A DNA stretch of 64,000 bases from Rhodococcus tukisamuensis NBRC 100609. Lineage in GTDB: Bacteria > Actinomycetota > Actinomycetes > Mycobacteriales > Mycobacteriaceae. Positions 1 through 11,597 of this stretch are shown here, one piece after another. Made by a program: the position numbers and the translations under genes. Under the pieces are notes generated by a model. It saw nothing but the letters and a program-made list of their open reading frames with translations, ran no database searches and was not told where the DNA came from. Numbering within the stretch: position 1 is the stretch's first letter; every line of letters starts with the position of its first letter. Location of the stretch: the NCBI RefSeq assembly GCF_001894985.1, contig NZ_BCXG01000008.1, forward strand, positions 62,001 through 126,000. Reading direction: 5' to 3'.

Positions 1-2
1 CG

Positions 3-740
3 CTGCCCGAGGTCGGCGACGTGGACAAACCCAAGCTGGTGTTCATCTTCGACGAGGCGCACCTGCTGTTCGCGGACGCGTCGAAGGCGTTCCTGCAGCA
101 GGTCGAGCAGACCGTCAAGCTGATCCGCTCCAAGGGCGTCGGCGTGTTCTTCTGCACGCAGCTGCCCACCGACGTGCCCAACAACGTGCTCTCGCAGCTC
201 GGGGCCCGGATCCAGCACGCGCTGCGCGCGTTCACCCCGGACGACCAGAAGGCACTCAACAAGACCGTCCGGACGTACCCGAAGACCGCGCACTACGACC
301 TGGAGAAGGCGCTGACCTCGCTGGGCACCGGCGAGGCCGTGGTGACCGTGCTCTCGGAGAAGGGCGCACCGACGCCGGTCGCGTGGGCGATGATCCCGCC
401 GCCGCGGTCGCTGATGGACACCGTGGGCGAGCCCGCCATCCGGGCCGCCGCCGCGGCCAGCCCGCTGAACGCGAAGTACGGGCAGACCGTCGACCGCGAG
501 TCGGCCTACGAGCGGCTCACGGCCAAGGTCTCCGGCGCGCCGAACGCGGACGGCCTGGACCTGCCGCCGCTGCTGCCGGACCTGCCGGACCTGCCGCCCC
601 CGCCGCCGGACGAGCCCAGCGCGGTCGAGCGGATCATGGAGAATGCCGCGGTCAAGAGCTTCCTGCGGTCCGCGGCCACCGTCGCCGGCCGGGAAATCTC
701 GCGGTCCATCTTCGGCACCGGCCGCCGCCGCAAGCGCTGA
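3..740 (+). CDS. HerA/DUF853-type ATPase, C-terminal part (5' end outside window)
   Basis: This is the C-terminal 245 residues of a helicase HerA-like/DUF853 ATPase; the reading frame is open from base 3, so the start lies before the window. A Walker B strand (VFIFDEAHLLF) is followed by the segment seen in DUF853/YjgR proteins: sensor-like FFCTQLPTDVP, then LGARIQHALRAFTPDDQKAL. The tail carries a Pro-rich linker (DLPDLPPPPPDEPS) and ends in basic residues (GRRRKR). The family is predicted to be a ring-forming DNA-pumping ATPase, but its role in actinobacteria is not established. A GTG at 21 is only an internal codon. A dispersed palindrome arm follows the stop. Confidence 0.85.
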   Translation: MPEVGDVDKPKLVFIFDEAHLLFADASKAFLQQVEQTVKLIRSKGVGVFFCTQLPTDVPNNVLSQLGARIQHALRAFTPDDQKALNKTVRTYPKTAHYDLEKALTSLGTGEAVVTVLSEKGAPTPVAWAMIPPPRSLMDTVGEPAIRAAAAASPLNAKYGQTVDRESAYERLTAKVSGAPNADGLDLPPLLPDLPDLPPPPPDEPSAVERIMENAAVKSFLRSAATVAGREISRSIFGTGRRRKR

Positions 741-762
741 CGCACGAGCGGCGGAGCCGCCT
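741..762. repeat. Partial copy of dispersed palindromic element
   Basis: The segment gcacgagcggcggagccgcc occurs directly after the stop of the ATPase gene and again near 4836 and 52671, each time just outside a coding region. Its inner part (ggcgg-ag-ccgcc) is itself a short hairpin that could end transcription. This copy lacks the GTTGACGGGTCC arms present in the fuller copies. Confidence 0.6.
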
Positions 763-2401
763 AGACCGGAGGGAGCAGGCGGGGGACCACCTTGCCCGCG
801 GGGTTGCGGGGCAGTTCGTCGAGGAAGACCACCTCGCGGGGCACACAGAAGCGGGCCAGGTGGGCCTTCACGTGGGTGCGGATGCCGTCCTCGCTGAGCG
901 TCTCGCCGTCGGCGTCCCCGCTGCGCACCACGTAGGCGACCAGGCGGGCGCCGAACTCGGGGTCCTCGGCGCCGACCACCGCGTTCTCCAGCACCCCGGG
1001 CAGCAGGCTGAGCAGGTCCTCGACCTCGCGCGGGTAGACGTTCTCGCCGCCGGAGACGATCATGTCGTCGCTGCGCCCGTCCAGGAACAGCAGGCCGTCC
1101 GCATCGAAGTGGCCGAGGTCGCCGGTGGACATCAGGCCGTCCCGGACCTCCTTCTCGCTGCCGTTGCGGGTGTAGCCCTCGAAGAGCATGCCGTTGCCGA
1201 CGAACACCCGGCCGACGGTGCCGCGGGGCACCTCGGCGCCGCGGTCGTCGAGGATCCGCAGCACCGTGCCGAGGGGGGGACGGCCGGCGGTGGTCGGGTG
1301 CGCGTCGAGCTCGTGGGGCTGCGCGATGGACGCCCAGCTCACCTCGGTCGAGCCGTAGAAGTTGTAGAGGACCGGGCCGAACACCTCGCGGGTCCGGTGC
1401 ACGACGCCGGTCGGGATGGCGGAGCCGCTGGCCGCGATCACCCGCAGCGTCGACAGGTCCGCCGCGCGCTCGCCCACGGGCAGGTCGGTGATGCGCTGGA
1501 GCATCGTCGGCACCACCCAGAGCACGCTGGCCCGGTGCTCGGCGACCAGCGCGACGGTGGCGGCGGGGTCGAAGCGCCGGCTGAGCACCATGGTCGAGCG
1601 CAGCGCGAGCGCGATCTGCACGGCGGCCAGGCCCCAGGTGTGGAAGATCGGCGACGCGACCACCGTCGTCTCCGCGCTGCGCAGCGGCAGCCGCGACAGC
1701 AGCGCCGACGCGGGCATCCAGCTGCGCGGTTCGGGTCGGTTGGCGCCCTTCGGGGTGCCGGTGGTGCCGGAGGTGAGGACGACGATCCGGCCGCGGCGCG
1801 GGCGGGCGGGCAGCCCGGATACGCCGCCGCGCCGGCCGTCCTCGAGGAGCCCGTCGAACCGCGCCCAGCCGTCGGCGCGGGTGTCGTCGGGGGCCGCGTC
1901 GGGGTCGTGGAAGACGGCGACCCGCAGCGTCGAATGGGGGATCAGCGCCGCGAACTCGGGGTCGACCAGCAGCCAGTCCAACTTCTGCTCGGCGGCGACC
2001 TCCGCGAGCTGGGCGGCCGAGGCCCCGGTGTTGAGCAGCACCAGGTCGGTGCCGAGCCGCGACGAGGCGCCCATCGCGACGAGGAAGCCGCGGTGGTTGC
2101 GGGCCAGGATGCCGATCCGCCCGCGTTCGCGCAGGCCCCGGTCGTGCAGGGCGACGGCGAGGGCGTGCGCGTCGGCGTCGAGCCGGCGGTAGCTGATCGC
2201 GCCGAGGTCGTCGACGACGGCCACCCGGTCGCCGTCGCGGCGCGCCGCCACCGCCAGCAGCCCGCCGGCGGTGAAGTCCCACTGGTACCAGGCGGAGATC
2301 ACCCCGGCGAGCCGGCCCGGCCCGATCGGCTCGACGATGCCGGCGCGGGTGATGGGGACCAGGCCCTTGATCAGGTCGGTGGCTCCGGAAAGGCGCGGCA
2401 T
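761..2401 (-). CDS. Acyl-CoA synthetase (FadD-type AMP-dependent ligase)
   Basis: A 546-residue ANL-superfamily ligase predicted to activate a carboxylic or fatty acid to its CoA ester through an acyl-adenylate. Seen: the phosphate-binding loop TSGTTGTPKG near residue 210, the adenylate motif FYGSTE, the hinge region STGDLGHFDADG followed by GRSDDMIVSGGENVYP, and the C-terminal catalytic lysine motif NPAGK. The length fits the family. The ATG at 2401 is preceded by AGGAGG at 10 nt, which is better than the longer frame starting at 2476. A monocistronic layout is likely. The substrate cannot be told from sequence; mycobacterial FadD12-like enzymes are the closest type I recall. Confidence 0.88.
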   Translation of the reverse strand: MPRLSGATDLIKGLVPITRAGIVEPIGPGRLAGVISAWYQWDFTAGGLLAVAARRDGDRVAVVDDLGAISYRRLDADAHALAVALHDRGLRERGRIGILARNHRGFLVAMGASSRLGTDLVLLNTGASAAQLAEVAAEQKLDWLLVDPEFAALIPHSTLRVAVFHDPDAAPDDTRADGWARFDGLLEDGRRGGVSGLPARPRRGRIVVLTSGTTGTPKGANRPEPRSWMPASALLSRLPLRSAETTVVASPIFHTWGLAAVQIALALRSTMVLSRRFDPAATVALVAEHRASVLWVVPTMLQRITDLPVGERAADLSTLRVIAASGSAIPTGVVHRTREVFGPVLYNFYGSTEVSWASIAQPHELDAHPTTAGRPPLGTVLRILDDRGAEVPRGTVGRVFVGNGMLFEGYTRNGSEKEVRDGLMSTGDLGHFDADGLLFLDGRSDDMIVSGGENVYPREVEDLLSLLPGVLENAVVGAEDPEFGARLVAYVVRSGDADGETLSEDGIRTHVKAHLARFCVPREVVFLDELPRNPAGKVVPRLLPPV

Positions 2402-2506
2402 CGGCTGGTGTCCTCCTGGTGGCGGTGAGGTGTGCCCGGGCGGCGGCGATGATGTCGCCCGCCACACGGGTCCCAACTTACTTGCCGGTAAGGACTGGCG
2501 CCACGC

Positions 2507-3850
2507 CTACCCGGACACCTCGCGCCGCAGCAGGTCCTCGACGGTCTCGCGCCGGATCAACTCGCGACTGCGGCCGTCGCGCACCGCAACGATCGGCGGC
2601 CGCCCGACCGCGTTGTAGGTCGACGCGAGGCTGTGGTGGTAGGCGCCGGTCCCGGGGACGGCGAGAACGTCGCCGGGGTGCAGGTCGGAGGGCAGCTGCA
2701 CGTCTACCGCCAGCTCGTCACCCGCTTCGCAGTGCCTACCTGCGACCGTGACCACGGCGGGCGCGGCGATCGAGTGCCGATTCGCCAGGGCGACGCTGTA
2801 GTGCGCGCCGTACAGCGCGACCCGCGGGTTGTCGCTCATCCCGCCGTCGACGCAGACGAACGTCCGGCCGCCGGTCACGTGCTTGACCGACACCACCCGG
2901 TAGACGGTCACCCCGGCCCTGCCTGCAACCGCGCGGCCGGGCTCGAGGGTGATGCGCGGTCGCGGGAAGCGGTGCCGCGCGCAGGCGTCGTCGAGCGCGT
3001 CGTCGAGTGTCGCGGCCAACGAGCTCAGGTCCAGCTGTGGGTCGCCGCAGACATACGAGATGCCGTGCCCGCCACCGAGGTTGAGTTCGGTCAGGATGGT
3101 GCCGTGGTCGATCCGGATCTGTGCCATCTGCGCGATCATCCGATCCACCGCCGTGCGGAAGTGCTCGACCTCGGTGATCTGCGAACCGAGGTGGCAGTGC
3201 AGGCCGATCAGGTTCAGGCGGGGCTGTCCGAGCACCCTCCTGACGGCCTCGTCGGCCTGGCCGTGCTCGAGGGGAAAGCCGAACTTCTGGTCGGTGACGC
3301 CGGTCGCGACCGCCCGGTGCGTGTGCGCATCGATCCCCGGGGTGACCCGCACGAGGACGTTCTGGCGGCGGGTCAGCGTCGCGGCCAGCAGGGTGATCTC
3401 GGCATGAGAGTCGATCACGATCCGTCCCACGCCGGCGTCCCGGGCGGCGGACAGCTCTGCCGGGGTCTTGGCGTTGCCGTGCATGATGATTCGGCGGGGA
3501 TTGACGCCCGCGGACAGGGCGATGGCCAGCTCGCCCGCCGAGCACACGTCGAGCGAGAGGCCCTCCTCGGTGACCCAGGTGGCCACGGCCCGGGTCAGCA
3601 ACGCCTTTCCGGCGTAGGCGATCTCGGCCTCGGGGAAGACTTCTCGGTAGGTGCGGCAGCGGTGCCGCAGGTCCAGTTCGTCGAGGACGTAGCTCGGAGT
3701 GCCGTACTGGTCCGCGATGTCCGCCAGCGCGACCCCGGCCACCGTGATCCGGTCGTGGTCGTCGACGTGGGTGCTGGCCGGCCAGACGGCGGGGTCGAGG
3801 CGCGGGGTCATCGCCGAGCGCAACGAGGGGAAGATCTCGAGCAGGGTCAC
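2507..3850 (-). CDS. lysA: Diaminopimelate decarboxylase (LysA type), stand-alone copy
   Basis: A 447-residue fold-type III PLP enzyme predicted to decarboxylate meso-diaminopimelate to L-lysine. Seen: the PLP lysine in AYAGKALL (K82), the LHCHLGSQI strand, the phosphate-binding GGGHGISY, EPGRAVAGRAG, and the C-terminal CVDGGMSDNPR loop that closes the dimer active site. Start is GTG at 3850, with AAGGAG 6 nt upstream. The usual actinobacterial lysA sits with argS, hom and thrB. None of those is here, so this may be a second copy or a related amino-acid decarboxylase. The neighbours (acyl-CoA ligase, SDR) give no pathway clue. Confidence 0.85.
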   Translation of the reverse strand: MTLLEIFPSLRSAMTPRLDPAVWPASTHVDDHDRITVAGVALADIADQYGTPSYVLDELDLRHRCRTYREVFPEAEIAYAGKALLTRAVATWVTEEGLSLDVCSAGELAIALSAGVNPRRIIMHGNAKTPAELSAARDAGVGRIVIDSHAEITLLAATLTRRQNVLVRVTPGIDAHTHRAVATGVTDQKFGFPLEHGQADEAVRRVLGQPRLNLIGLHCHLGSQITEVEHFRTAVDRMIAQMAQIRIDHGTILTELNLGGGHGISYVCGDPQLDLSSLAATLDDALDDACARHRFPRPRITLEPGRAVAGRAGVTVYRVVSVKHVTGGRTFVCVDGGMSDNPRVALYGAHYSVALANRHSIAAPAVVTVAGRHCEAGDELAVDVQLPSDLHPGDVLAVPGTGAYHHSLASTYNAVGRPPIVAVRDGRSRELIRRETVEDLLRREVSG

Positions 3851-3953
3851 CGTGGGCTCCTTGGGTGGGGTTCACCCTCCGGAGTACCCGCCGCGGCCGC
3901 CGGATCCGTCGTCCTTGACGGGACCCTGACGGCCGCGTGGCAAAGGCTTACGC

Positions 3954-4757
3954 CTACCCGCCGAGTTTCTTGTAGAACGTGCCGACGATCGGCGCGATCA
4001 AGGCGCGGGGGGTGTACTGCCCGGCCACCGACATGCCCTTGCTGATCAGGCCCGGCACCACGCGCATCTTGTTCTTGGCCAGCGAGTCCAGCGAGAGCTT
4101 CGCGGTGTACTCGCTGGAGATCCACAGGAAGTCGGGGACCAGCTTGTCGACGATGGAGGCCTCGGCGGGATCGGGCTCCACGGTGCGTACCGGGCCCGGC
4201 GCCAGCAGGGTGACGTGGACGCCGGTGCCGGCCAGTTCGCCGCGCAGCGACTCGGAGAAGGTGTTCACGAACGCCTTCGACGCGGCGTAGGTGGCGTTGT
4301 TCGGGATCGGCATGTTGCCGGCCGCCGACCCCACCATCAGGATGCCGCCGCTGTTGCGGGCCAGCATCCCCGGCAGCACGGCGAGCGTGAGGTCGTGCAC
4401 GGCAACGGTATTGAGCTCGACCTGGTCCCGCTCATAGCCGGGGTCCAGCTCCGCGATCGGGCCGAACGTCGCGATGCCGGCGTTGTTGCACAGGATGCTG
4501 ACCGGGCGGTCGGCGAGCTCGGCGGTCAGCACGGCGCGGGCGTCGCGGTCGGACAGGTCCACCGCACGCACCTCCACCGTGACGCCGTGCGCCTCGGTCA
4601 GGCGCTGCGCCAGCGCCTCGAGCAGCTCGCCGCGCCGGGCGACGAGGATCAGCGAGTGGCCGCGCGCGGCCAGTTCGGCGGCCAGCGCCTCGCCGATGCC
4701 GGAGGAGGCGCCGGTCACGACCGCGCGGGTGTCGGGGGTGGGGATAGGCAGGCTCAC
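3954..4757 (-). CDS. Short-chain dehydrogenase/reductase
   Basis: A 267-residue classical SDR. Seen: the cofactor loop TGASSGIG at residues 15-22, NNAG near 91, a catalytic serine region (GSAAGNMP) and the YAASK catalytic dyad near 158. A basic ARR after the second strand suggests NADP(H) preference (inference). The C-terminal extension with PDFLWISSEYTAK is like DltE/SDR proteins of mycobacteria. The GTG start lies 6 nt downstream of a TAGCCT -10 box (complement of 4764-4769), so the mRNA is probably leaderless. Substrate unknown. Confidence 0.85.
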   Translation of the reverse strand: MSLPIPTPDTRAVVTGASSGIGEALAAELAARGHSLILVARRGELLEALAQRLTEAHGVTVEVRAVDLSDRDARAVLTAELADRPVSILCNNAGIATFGPIAELDPGYERDQVELNTVAVHDLTLAVLPGMLARNSGGILMVGSAAGNMPIPNNATYAASKAFVNTFSESLRGELAGTGVHVTLLAPGPVRTVEPDPAEASIVDKLVPDFLWISSEYTAKLSLDSLAKNKMRVVPGLISKGMSVAGQYTPRALIAPIVGTFYKKLGG

Positions 4758-4763
4758 GGGGTC

Positions 4764-4769
4764 AGGCTA
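4764..4769 (-). promoter_or_regulatory. -10 element (TAGCCT) for a leaderless transcript
   Basis: TAGCCT on the minus strand ends 6 nt before the GTG start of the SDR gene, with no Shine-Dalgarno between. The same geometry recurs at several genes here. Confidence 0.5.
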
Positions 4770-4790
4770 GCGGGTCGCCGAGACGGCCCA

Positions 4791-4857
4791 CGGCTCGTGC
4801 GCGGTTTGCGGGTCCGGGGGGGGACGGTTGCCGCGCACGAGCGGCGGAGCCGCCTGC
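4791..4857. repeat. Dispersed palindromic element, degenerate copy
   Basis: The outer arms ctcgtgcgcgg and ccgcgcacgag pair around a degenerate centre with a run of eight G, followed by the shared tail gcggcggagccgcct. It lies between the SDR promoter and the stop of the dienoyl-CoA reductase gene. It is related to the copies at 49045 and 52632. Confidence 0.6.
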
Positions 4858-4861
4858 GTTC

Positions 4862-7490
<2,629 letters not shown>

Positions 7491-7497
7491 GGGTAGG

Positions 7498-7526
7498 AGT
7501 ATCTATGCAACGAGGTGACTATGCAA
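7498..7526 (-). promoter_or_regulatory. padR-fadH promoter: TTGCAT, 17 nt, GATACT
   Basis: On the minus strand a -35 TTGCAT (complement of 7521-7526) is separated by exactly 17 nt from a -10 GATACT (complement of 7498-7503). The -10 ends 7 nt before the GTG start, which predicts a leaderless transcript. The -35 is inside the second copy of a triple repeat. Confidence 0.65.
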
Positions 7527-7550
7527 CGAGGTGACTATGCAACGAGGTGC
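7503..7550. repeat. Three tandem 16-bp repeats, probable PadR operator
   Basis: The unit ctatgcaacgaggtga occurs three times back to back (7503-7518, 7519-7534, 7535-7550), the third with one final mismatch. The 16-bp period puts copies about 1.5 helical turns apart. The array covers the -35 and spacer of the padR promoter, so binding would block transcription. Confidence 0.75.
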
Positions 7551-7588
7551 ATTCGCTTGGGCGTCGGCCGCGCGCCGACGGCCCGGGT

Positions 7589-8515
7589 TCAGGAGGCGTC
7601 GGCGGACCCCGTGCCCGGACCGGGCGCGGCCGTCAGGAGCGGCAGGAAGGCCTGCGCGATCACCCGGTGTCCGGTCGGGTTCGCGTGGATGTCCTGGTCG
7701 GTGCACATCCAGGTCCACGTGCAGATCGACGCGACATTGCGGGGGAGCGACCCGAACCCGGGGACGTCGACCGGATTGCCGAAGTCGTTGTTGAAGAACG
7801 CGCCGGCCACGTCGGCCGTCTGCCATCCGACCGCGCTGTTGGCGCCGGCGATGGTCGCGGACAGGACGTTGGCGGCGGCCGCGGTCGCCGCCGCCATCGC
7901 GCGGCCCGCCCCGCCGTCGACCCAGCCGGCGAGCGCGGGGTCGTAGTAGTTCATCCCGACGTAGCGGGGGCCGTCGCCGCCGGCCTCGCGCAACTGGCCG
8001 TTGATCTTGGTGAGGTTGCCGCCGATGGTGCCGAGGCTCTGCGTGATGCAGCCGATGTCGGGCACCCCGGACGAGCCGGCGGAACCGGTCGAGTCACGGA
8101 GACAGTGGTAGATGTCGTTGGCGCCGATGTCCTCGGTGACGTACCGGACCTGTCCCGGGTGCTCACGCAGGAACTTGGTGGCGTAGGCGAGTTGGGAACT
8201 CGCGCCGGGGTAGGTGCAACTGCCGCCGCTGATCATTGTCTCGGTGGTCTCGCCGGAACATCCGAGCCGGACGAACTGCAGGTTGGGATCGGACTGGCGC
8301 AACGTGGCGTACAGGTCGTCGCTGTACGAGACCGGTTCGTCCCGGTCGGTGTCCGGCTGGTAGCCGGCGGCCAACGAGTCGCCGAGCGAGAGGTAGTACG
8401 TGTCGGCGGGCTGACCGGCGCCGGCGGCCGGATCGGCGCCGGCGGGCGAGCCGGCGAGCGCCGCCGAGGCGGCCGCGACGGCAACGGCGAGGGACAGCAG
8501 TCTCGGGCAGCGCAT
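7589..8515 (-). CDS. Secreted GDSL/SGNH-family lipase or esterase
   Basis: A 308-residue exported hydrolase. A Sec signal peptide spans about residues 1-27 (LLSLAVAVAAASAALAGSPAGA). The SGNH blocks are visible: LGDSLAAGY with Ser46, GAND near 131-134, and the C-terminal DIHANPTGH with Asp275 and His277. Paired cysteines (LGCSG, GSCTY, YHCLR, IGCITQ, SICTW, WMCTD) suggest disulfides, as in Streptomyces secreted lipases of this fold. Start ATG at 8515 has a GGGAG site upstream. The gene stands alone and is divergent from the MFS transporter. It probably cleaves extracellular esters; the exact substrate is unknown. Confidence 0.88.
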   Translation of the reverse strand: MRCPRLLSLAVAVAAASAALAGSPAGADPAAGAGQPADTYYLSLGDSLAAGYQPDTDRDEPVSYSDDLYATLRQSDPNLQFVRLGCSGETTETMISGGSCTYPGASSQLAYATKFLREHPGQVRYVTEDIGANDIYHCLRDSTGSAGSSGVPDIGCITQSLGTIGGNLTKINGQLREAGGDGPRYVGMNYYDPALAGWVDGGAGRAMAAATAAAANVLSATIAGANSAVGWQTADVAGAFFNNDFGNPVDVPGFGSLPRNVASICTWTWMCTDQDIHANPTGHRVIAQAFLPLLTAAPGPGTGSADAS

Positions 8516-8654
8516 GCGTGGACTCCCGTTCTTTGGCGACGGACCGACACAGAAGGGTTGCTCGAAAGACTAGGAACCGCGCGGTGGGCGGCGCCGGGCT
8601 CCGGGGTAATCGTTACTCCGAAGTGACGTCCCGGCGACGGGCCACGTCTCGCCC

Positions 8655-8660
8655 TAGGCT
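8655..8660 (+). promoter_or_regulatory. -10 element (TAGGCT) for a leaderless MFS transcript
   Basis: TAGGCT ends 6 nt before the ATG of the MFS gene and no ribosome binding site lies between, as expected for a leaderless mRNA. Confidence 0.5.
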
Positions 8661-8666
8661 CGCGTT

Positions 8667-10043
8667 ATGGCGACAGCGGCGATCGGGCCGGCGGCGATCG
8701 GGTCGGCGACCTCCAGGGGGCAGGTGCTGGCCTGGGCGATGTGGGACTGGGGCTCGGCCGCGTTCTCGGCGGTGATCGTGACGTTCGTGTTCTCGGTGTA
8801 CCTCACCGACTCGGTGGGCGCGGACCTGCCGGGCTCGGTCTCGGCCAGCAGCTGGCTCGGCTGGGCGCTCGGGGCGTCGGGCCTGCTGATCGCGGTGCTG
8901 GCCCCGGTGACCGGTCAGCGGTCGGACGCCACCGGGCACCGCAAGCGTTCGCTCGCGCTGCTCACCGGGGCGGTGGTGGTCGCCATGACGGCGATGAGCC
9001 TGGTGCAGGACCGGTACCAGTATCTGTGGCTGGGCTTGACGCTGCTCGGCGCGGCGACGGTGCTCTTCGAGCTCGCCCAGGTGCCCTACAGCGCGATGCT
9101 CCGGCAGGTGTCCACCCCGCAGAACATCGGCAGGGTCTCCGGGTTCGGCTGGGCGATGGGCTACTTCGGTGGCATCGCGTTGCTGCTGATCTGCTACTTC
9201 GGCTTCATCGCCGGTGACGGCGACGCGCGGGGACTGCTCGGCGTCAGCACCGACGGCGGGCTGAACATCCGGCTGGTGGTGCTGCTCGCCGCGGTCTGGT
9301 TCGCGGCGTTCGCGATCCCGGTGCTGCTCGCGGTCCCGGAACTGCCCCGCGCCCAGGTGCAGACGTTCTCGGGCGGAGCCTCGGGCAATTCTGCAGAACA
9401 GATCGGCTTCCTCGGCTCCTACCGGGTGCTGTGGCGGGACCTGCGCGAGCTGTGGGACGCCGACCGGCACACCGTCTACTACCTCGGGGCCAGCGCGCTG
9501 TTCCGAGACGGGCTGGCCGGCGTCTTCACCTTCGGTGCGGTGCTCGCGGTCAACGTCTACGGCATCGCGACCGCCGACGTGCTGCTGTTCGGGGTGGCGG
9601 CGAACGTGGTGGCGGCGGCGGGCGCGCTGGCCGCGGGCCGCTTCGACGACCGGATGGGGCCCAAGCCGGTCATCGTCGGGTCCCTGATCGCGATGCTCGG
9701 CGCGGGCGCAGTCCTGCTCGTGGTGTCGGGTCCGTTCGCCTTCTGGGTGCTGGGCCTGGTGTTGTGCCTGTTCGTCGGTCCGGCGCAGTCCGCGGCCCGC
9801 ACCTTCCTCGCCCGGATCACCCTGCCGGGCCGTGAGGGTCAGATGTTCGGCCTGTACGCGACCACCGGCCGGGCCGCGTCGTTCCTGGCGCCGACCCTGT
9901 TCGGGCTGTGTGCGTGGCTCTTCGGGAGCGACCGCGCCGGGATCCTGGGCCTGCTGATCGTGCTGGCGGTGGGGCTGGCCGCGCTGCTCCCGGTCCGTCC
10001 GCCGCGGCCGGGCTACCTCCTCTTGGCGCCCTCGTCGGACTGA
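8667..10043 (+). CDS. MFS transporter, UMF1/Atg22-like family
   Basis: A 458-residue integral membrane protein with about 12 hydrophobic segments. The N-terminal MWDWGSAAFSAVIVTFVFSVYL and the loop GQRSDATGHRKR after the second segment resemble the UMF1/Atg22-like branch of the major facilitator superfamily, whose bacterial members are mostly uncharacterised exporters. A second MFS-type signature (GRFDDRMGPK) follows the mid-protein loop. Start ATG at 8667 is leaderless. The 3' end overlaps the convergent DUF4203-like gene by 31 nt. The substrate cannot be predicted. Confidence 0.82.
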   Translation: MATAAIGPAAIGSATSRGQVLAWAMWDWGSAAFSAVIVTFVFSVYLTDSVGADLPGSVSASSWLGWALGASGLLIAVLAPVTGQRSDATGHRKRSLALLTGAVVVAMTAMSLVQDRYQYLWLGLTLLGAATVLFELAQVPYSAMLRQVSTPQNIGRVSGFGWAMGYFGGIALLLICYFGFIAGDGDARGLLGVSTDGGLNIRLVVLLAAVWFAAFAIPVLLAVPELPRAQVQTFSGGASGNSAEQIGFLGSYRVLWRDLRELWDADRHTVYYLGASALFRDGLAGVFTFGAVLAVNVYGIATADVLLFGVAANVVAAAGALAAGRFDDRMGPKPVIVGSLIAMLGAGAVLLVVSGPFAFWVLGLVLCLFVGPAQSAARTFLARITLPGREGQMFGLYATTGRAASFLAPTLFGLCAWLFGSDRAGILGLLIVLAVGLAALLPVRPPRPGYLLLAPSSD

Positions 10044-10597
10044 ATCCGGAGCTTGTCGGGGAAGAGTCGGCGCTGGACGAGCCAGCCGGCCGCGGCGAGC
10101 GCGATCCACAGCACCGTCGAGGTGACCTGCTCCCAGCCCTGGCTCGGGTGTGCCAGGAAGTCGAGCGAACTGGTGGTCCGGCCGAGGCCGCTCAGGATCA
10201 TGCTGGCGCCACCGATCGAGGTCAGCCACAGCAGCGCCCGGGCACGGTACTTGTCGGCGAGGAAGGCGGCGGCCACCGCAACCGCGACGATCACGATGCC
10301 GCTCATGGCCCAGTTGTTCTCGCCCGGCTGCAGTACGTCCGCGATCTTGGCACCGGCCATCGCACCGGTGAGGCCGCCGATGAAGTAGGCGGAGAACTTG
10401 AAGACCAGCGTGGTGACGACCCACGAGGCGACGGCCCCGATCAGGGCGAACAGGAAGAGGGTGGCGAGCGACGCGCTGAACAGGTCGGCGATCAACCAGC
10501 CGAGGCCGAAGCCGGCCGCCAGCACCGCGACGTGCAGCGATCCGATTCCCCAGAAACAGAGGACGATTCCGACCAGCAGTACCGCAATTCCGCTCAT
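10013..10597 (-). CDS. DUF4203-like polytopic membrane protein
   Basis: A 194-residue protein with about six or seven hydrophobic helices rich in Gly and Ala, starting [19 protein letters not shown]. The layout, including small-residue helices such as [18 protein letters not shown], resembles DUF4203/TMEM198-type proteins of unknown function. The C-terminal tail is charged ([12 protein letters not shown]). Its ATG overlaps the stop of the alpha/beta hydrolase gene as ATGA, so the two are translationally coupled. No function is assigned. Confidence 0.7.
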   Translation of the reverse strand: MSGIAVLLVGIVLCFWGIGSLHVAVLAAGFGLGWLIADLFSASLATLFLFALIGAVASWVVTTLVFKFSAYFIGGLTGAMAGAKIADVLQPGENNWAMSGIVIVAVAVAAAFLADKYRARALLWLTSIGGASMILSGLGRTTSSLDFLAHPSQGWEQVTSTVLWIALAAAGWLVQRRLFPDKLRIQSDEGAKRR

Positions 10598-11457
10598 CGC
10601 TCATTCCCTTCGACGCGTGCCAGCACCGCCTCGGCGAGCGCCGGGGCGGCGACCTCGGGGATCCAGTGGCTGACCCCGTCCAGTTCCACGAAACGGTACG
10701 GGGCTTCGACGTATTCGCCGCACATCTGCGCCCCGGCGCGGCCGATCGCCGCATCGCCGGTGCTCCACACGAAGGTGGTGGGCACCCGGACCGCCGGCAG
10801 CGAGTTCGACTCCCGGGTCATGGCCCGGTACCAGGACAGTGCCGCGGTGAGGGCGCCCGGCTCGGTGAGTGCCCGCAGGTGCGCCTCCACCCGGACCGGA
10901 TCGACGTCGCCGAACACGGCCCGCAGCCGGCGGCCGTCGTCGGCCAGCAGCAGGCTCTCGGCGCGGTCGCCGTCGCGGAAGAGGTCGATGTAGCGGGACC
11001 GGTCGCGCTGGTCGTCGTCCTCGCGCCGGGCGCGGCTGAACGCGGTGGGGTGCGGGACCGACACCGCGGTGAGGGTGCGGATGCGGTCGGGGTGCGTCGC
11101 GGCCACGGCCCAGGCCACCGCGGCACCCCAGTCGTGGCCGACCAGGTGGACCGAGTCCAGGCCCAGGGCGTCGAACAGGCCCACGACGTCGCCGACGAGG
11201 TGGTGCATCGCGTAGTGCTCGACGCCGACGGGGCGGGCGCCGGGGGAGTAGCCGCGCTGTGCCGGCGCAATCACCCGCAGTCCGGCGGCGGTGAGGTACC
11301 CGGTCAGCTCCAGCCAGCACGCCGGGGTCTCGGGACACCCGTGCAACAGGACCGCCGGAGGGCCCTCGGGTGGCCCCGCGGAGGTGATTTCGAAGGTGAA
11401 ATCTCCCACCTCGACCGCGCCTGTCCGGACATCGTTCCTGGCGCTGCGTGGCCTCAT
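10594..11457 (-). CDS. Alpha/beta hydrolase, epoxide hydrolase/dehalogenase-like
   Basis: A 287-residue alpha/beta hydrolase. Seen: the oxyanion-side [12 protein letters not shown] and the nucleophile elbow [10 protein letters not shown], where the nucleophile is Asp rather than Ser. This points to the epoxide hydrolase/haloalkane dehalogenase branch. The late acid falls near [10 protein letters not shown] and the catalytic His in DGVSHWIPE. The start ATG at 11457 is 8 nt after a TACGGT -10 box (complement of 11466-11471), so it is probably leaderless. It is coupled downstream to the DUF4203-like membrane protein and divergent from the PucR regulator. The natural substrate is unknown. Confidence 0.85.
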   Translation of the reverse strand: MRPRSARNDVRTGAVEVGDFTFEITSAGPPEGPPAVLLHGCPETPACWLELTGYLTAAGLRVIAPAQRGYSPGARPVGVEHYAMHHLVGDVVGLFDALGLDSVHLVGHDWGAAVAWAVAATHPDRIRTLTAVSVPHPTAFSRARREDDDQRDRSRYIDLFRDGDRAESLLLADDGRRLRAVFGDVDPVRVEAHLRALTEPGALTAALSWYRAMTRESNSLPAVRVPTTFVWSTGDAAIGRAGAQMCGEYVEAPYRFVELDGVSHWIPEVAAPALAEAVLARVEGNER

Positions 11458-11597
11458 GGTCGAAAACCGTACCGGCGCTTGAGGTGTGGCGTCCGGATGA
11501 TCGGGACGGTTCCGTTGTGTGTGGAATCGGCAACATGGTATGCATCACATGTATCGCGGTGAGCGGCGCTATTCATGAGAAACGTCGGGGTCGGATT

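Noticed and set aside
383-2428. Long plus-strand open frame over the acyl-CoA synthetase
   Set aside because: The minus-strand ligase has all catalytic motifs; the plus frame has low-complexity Arg/Gly/His sequence and overlaps the ATPase end.
2736-3875. Second minus-strand frame over lysA
   Set aside because: It lacks domains and is rich in Arg/Pro, while the other minus frame carries all LysA motifs.
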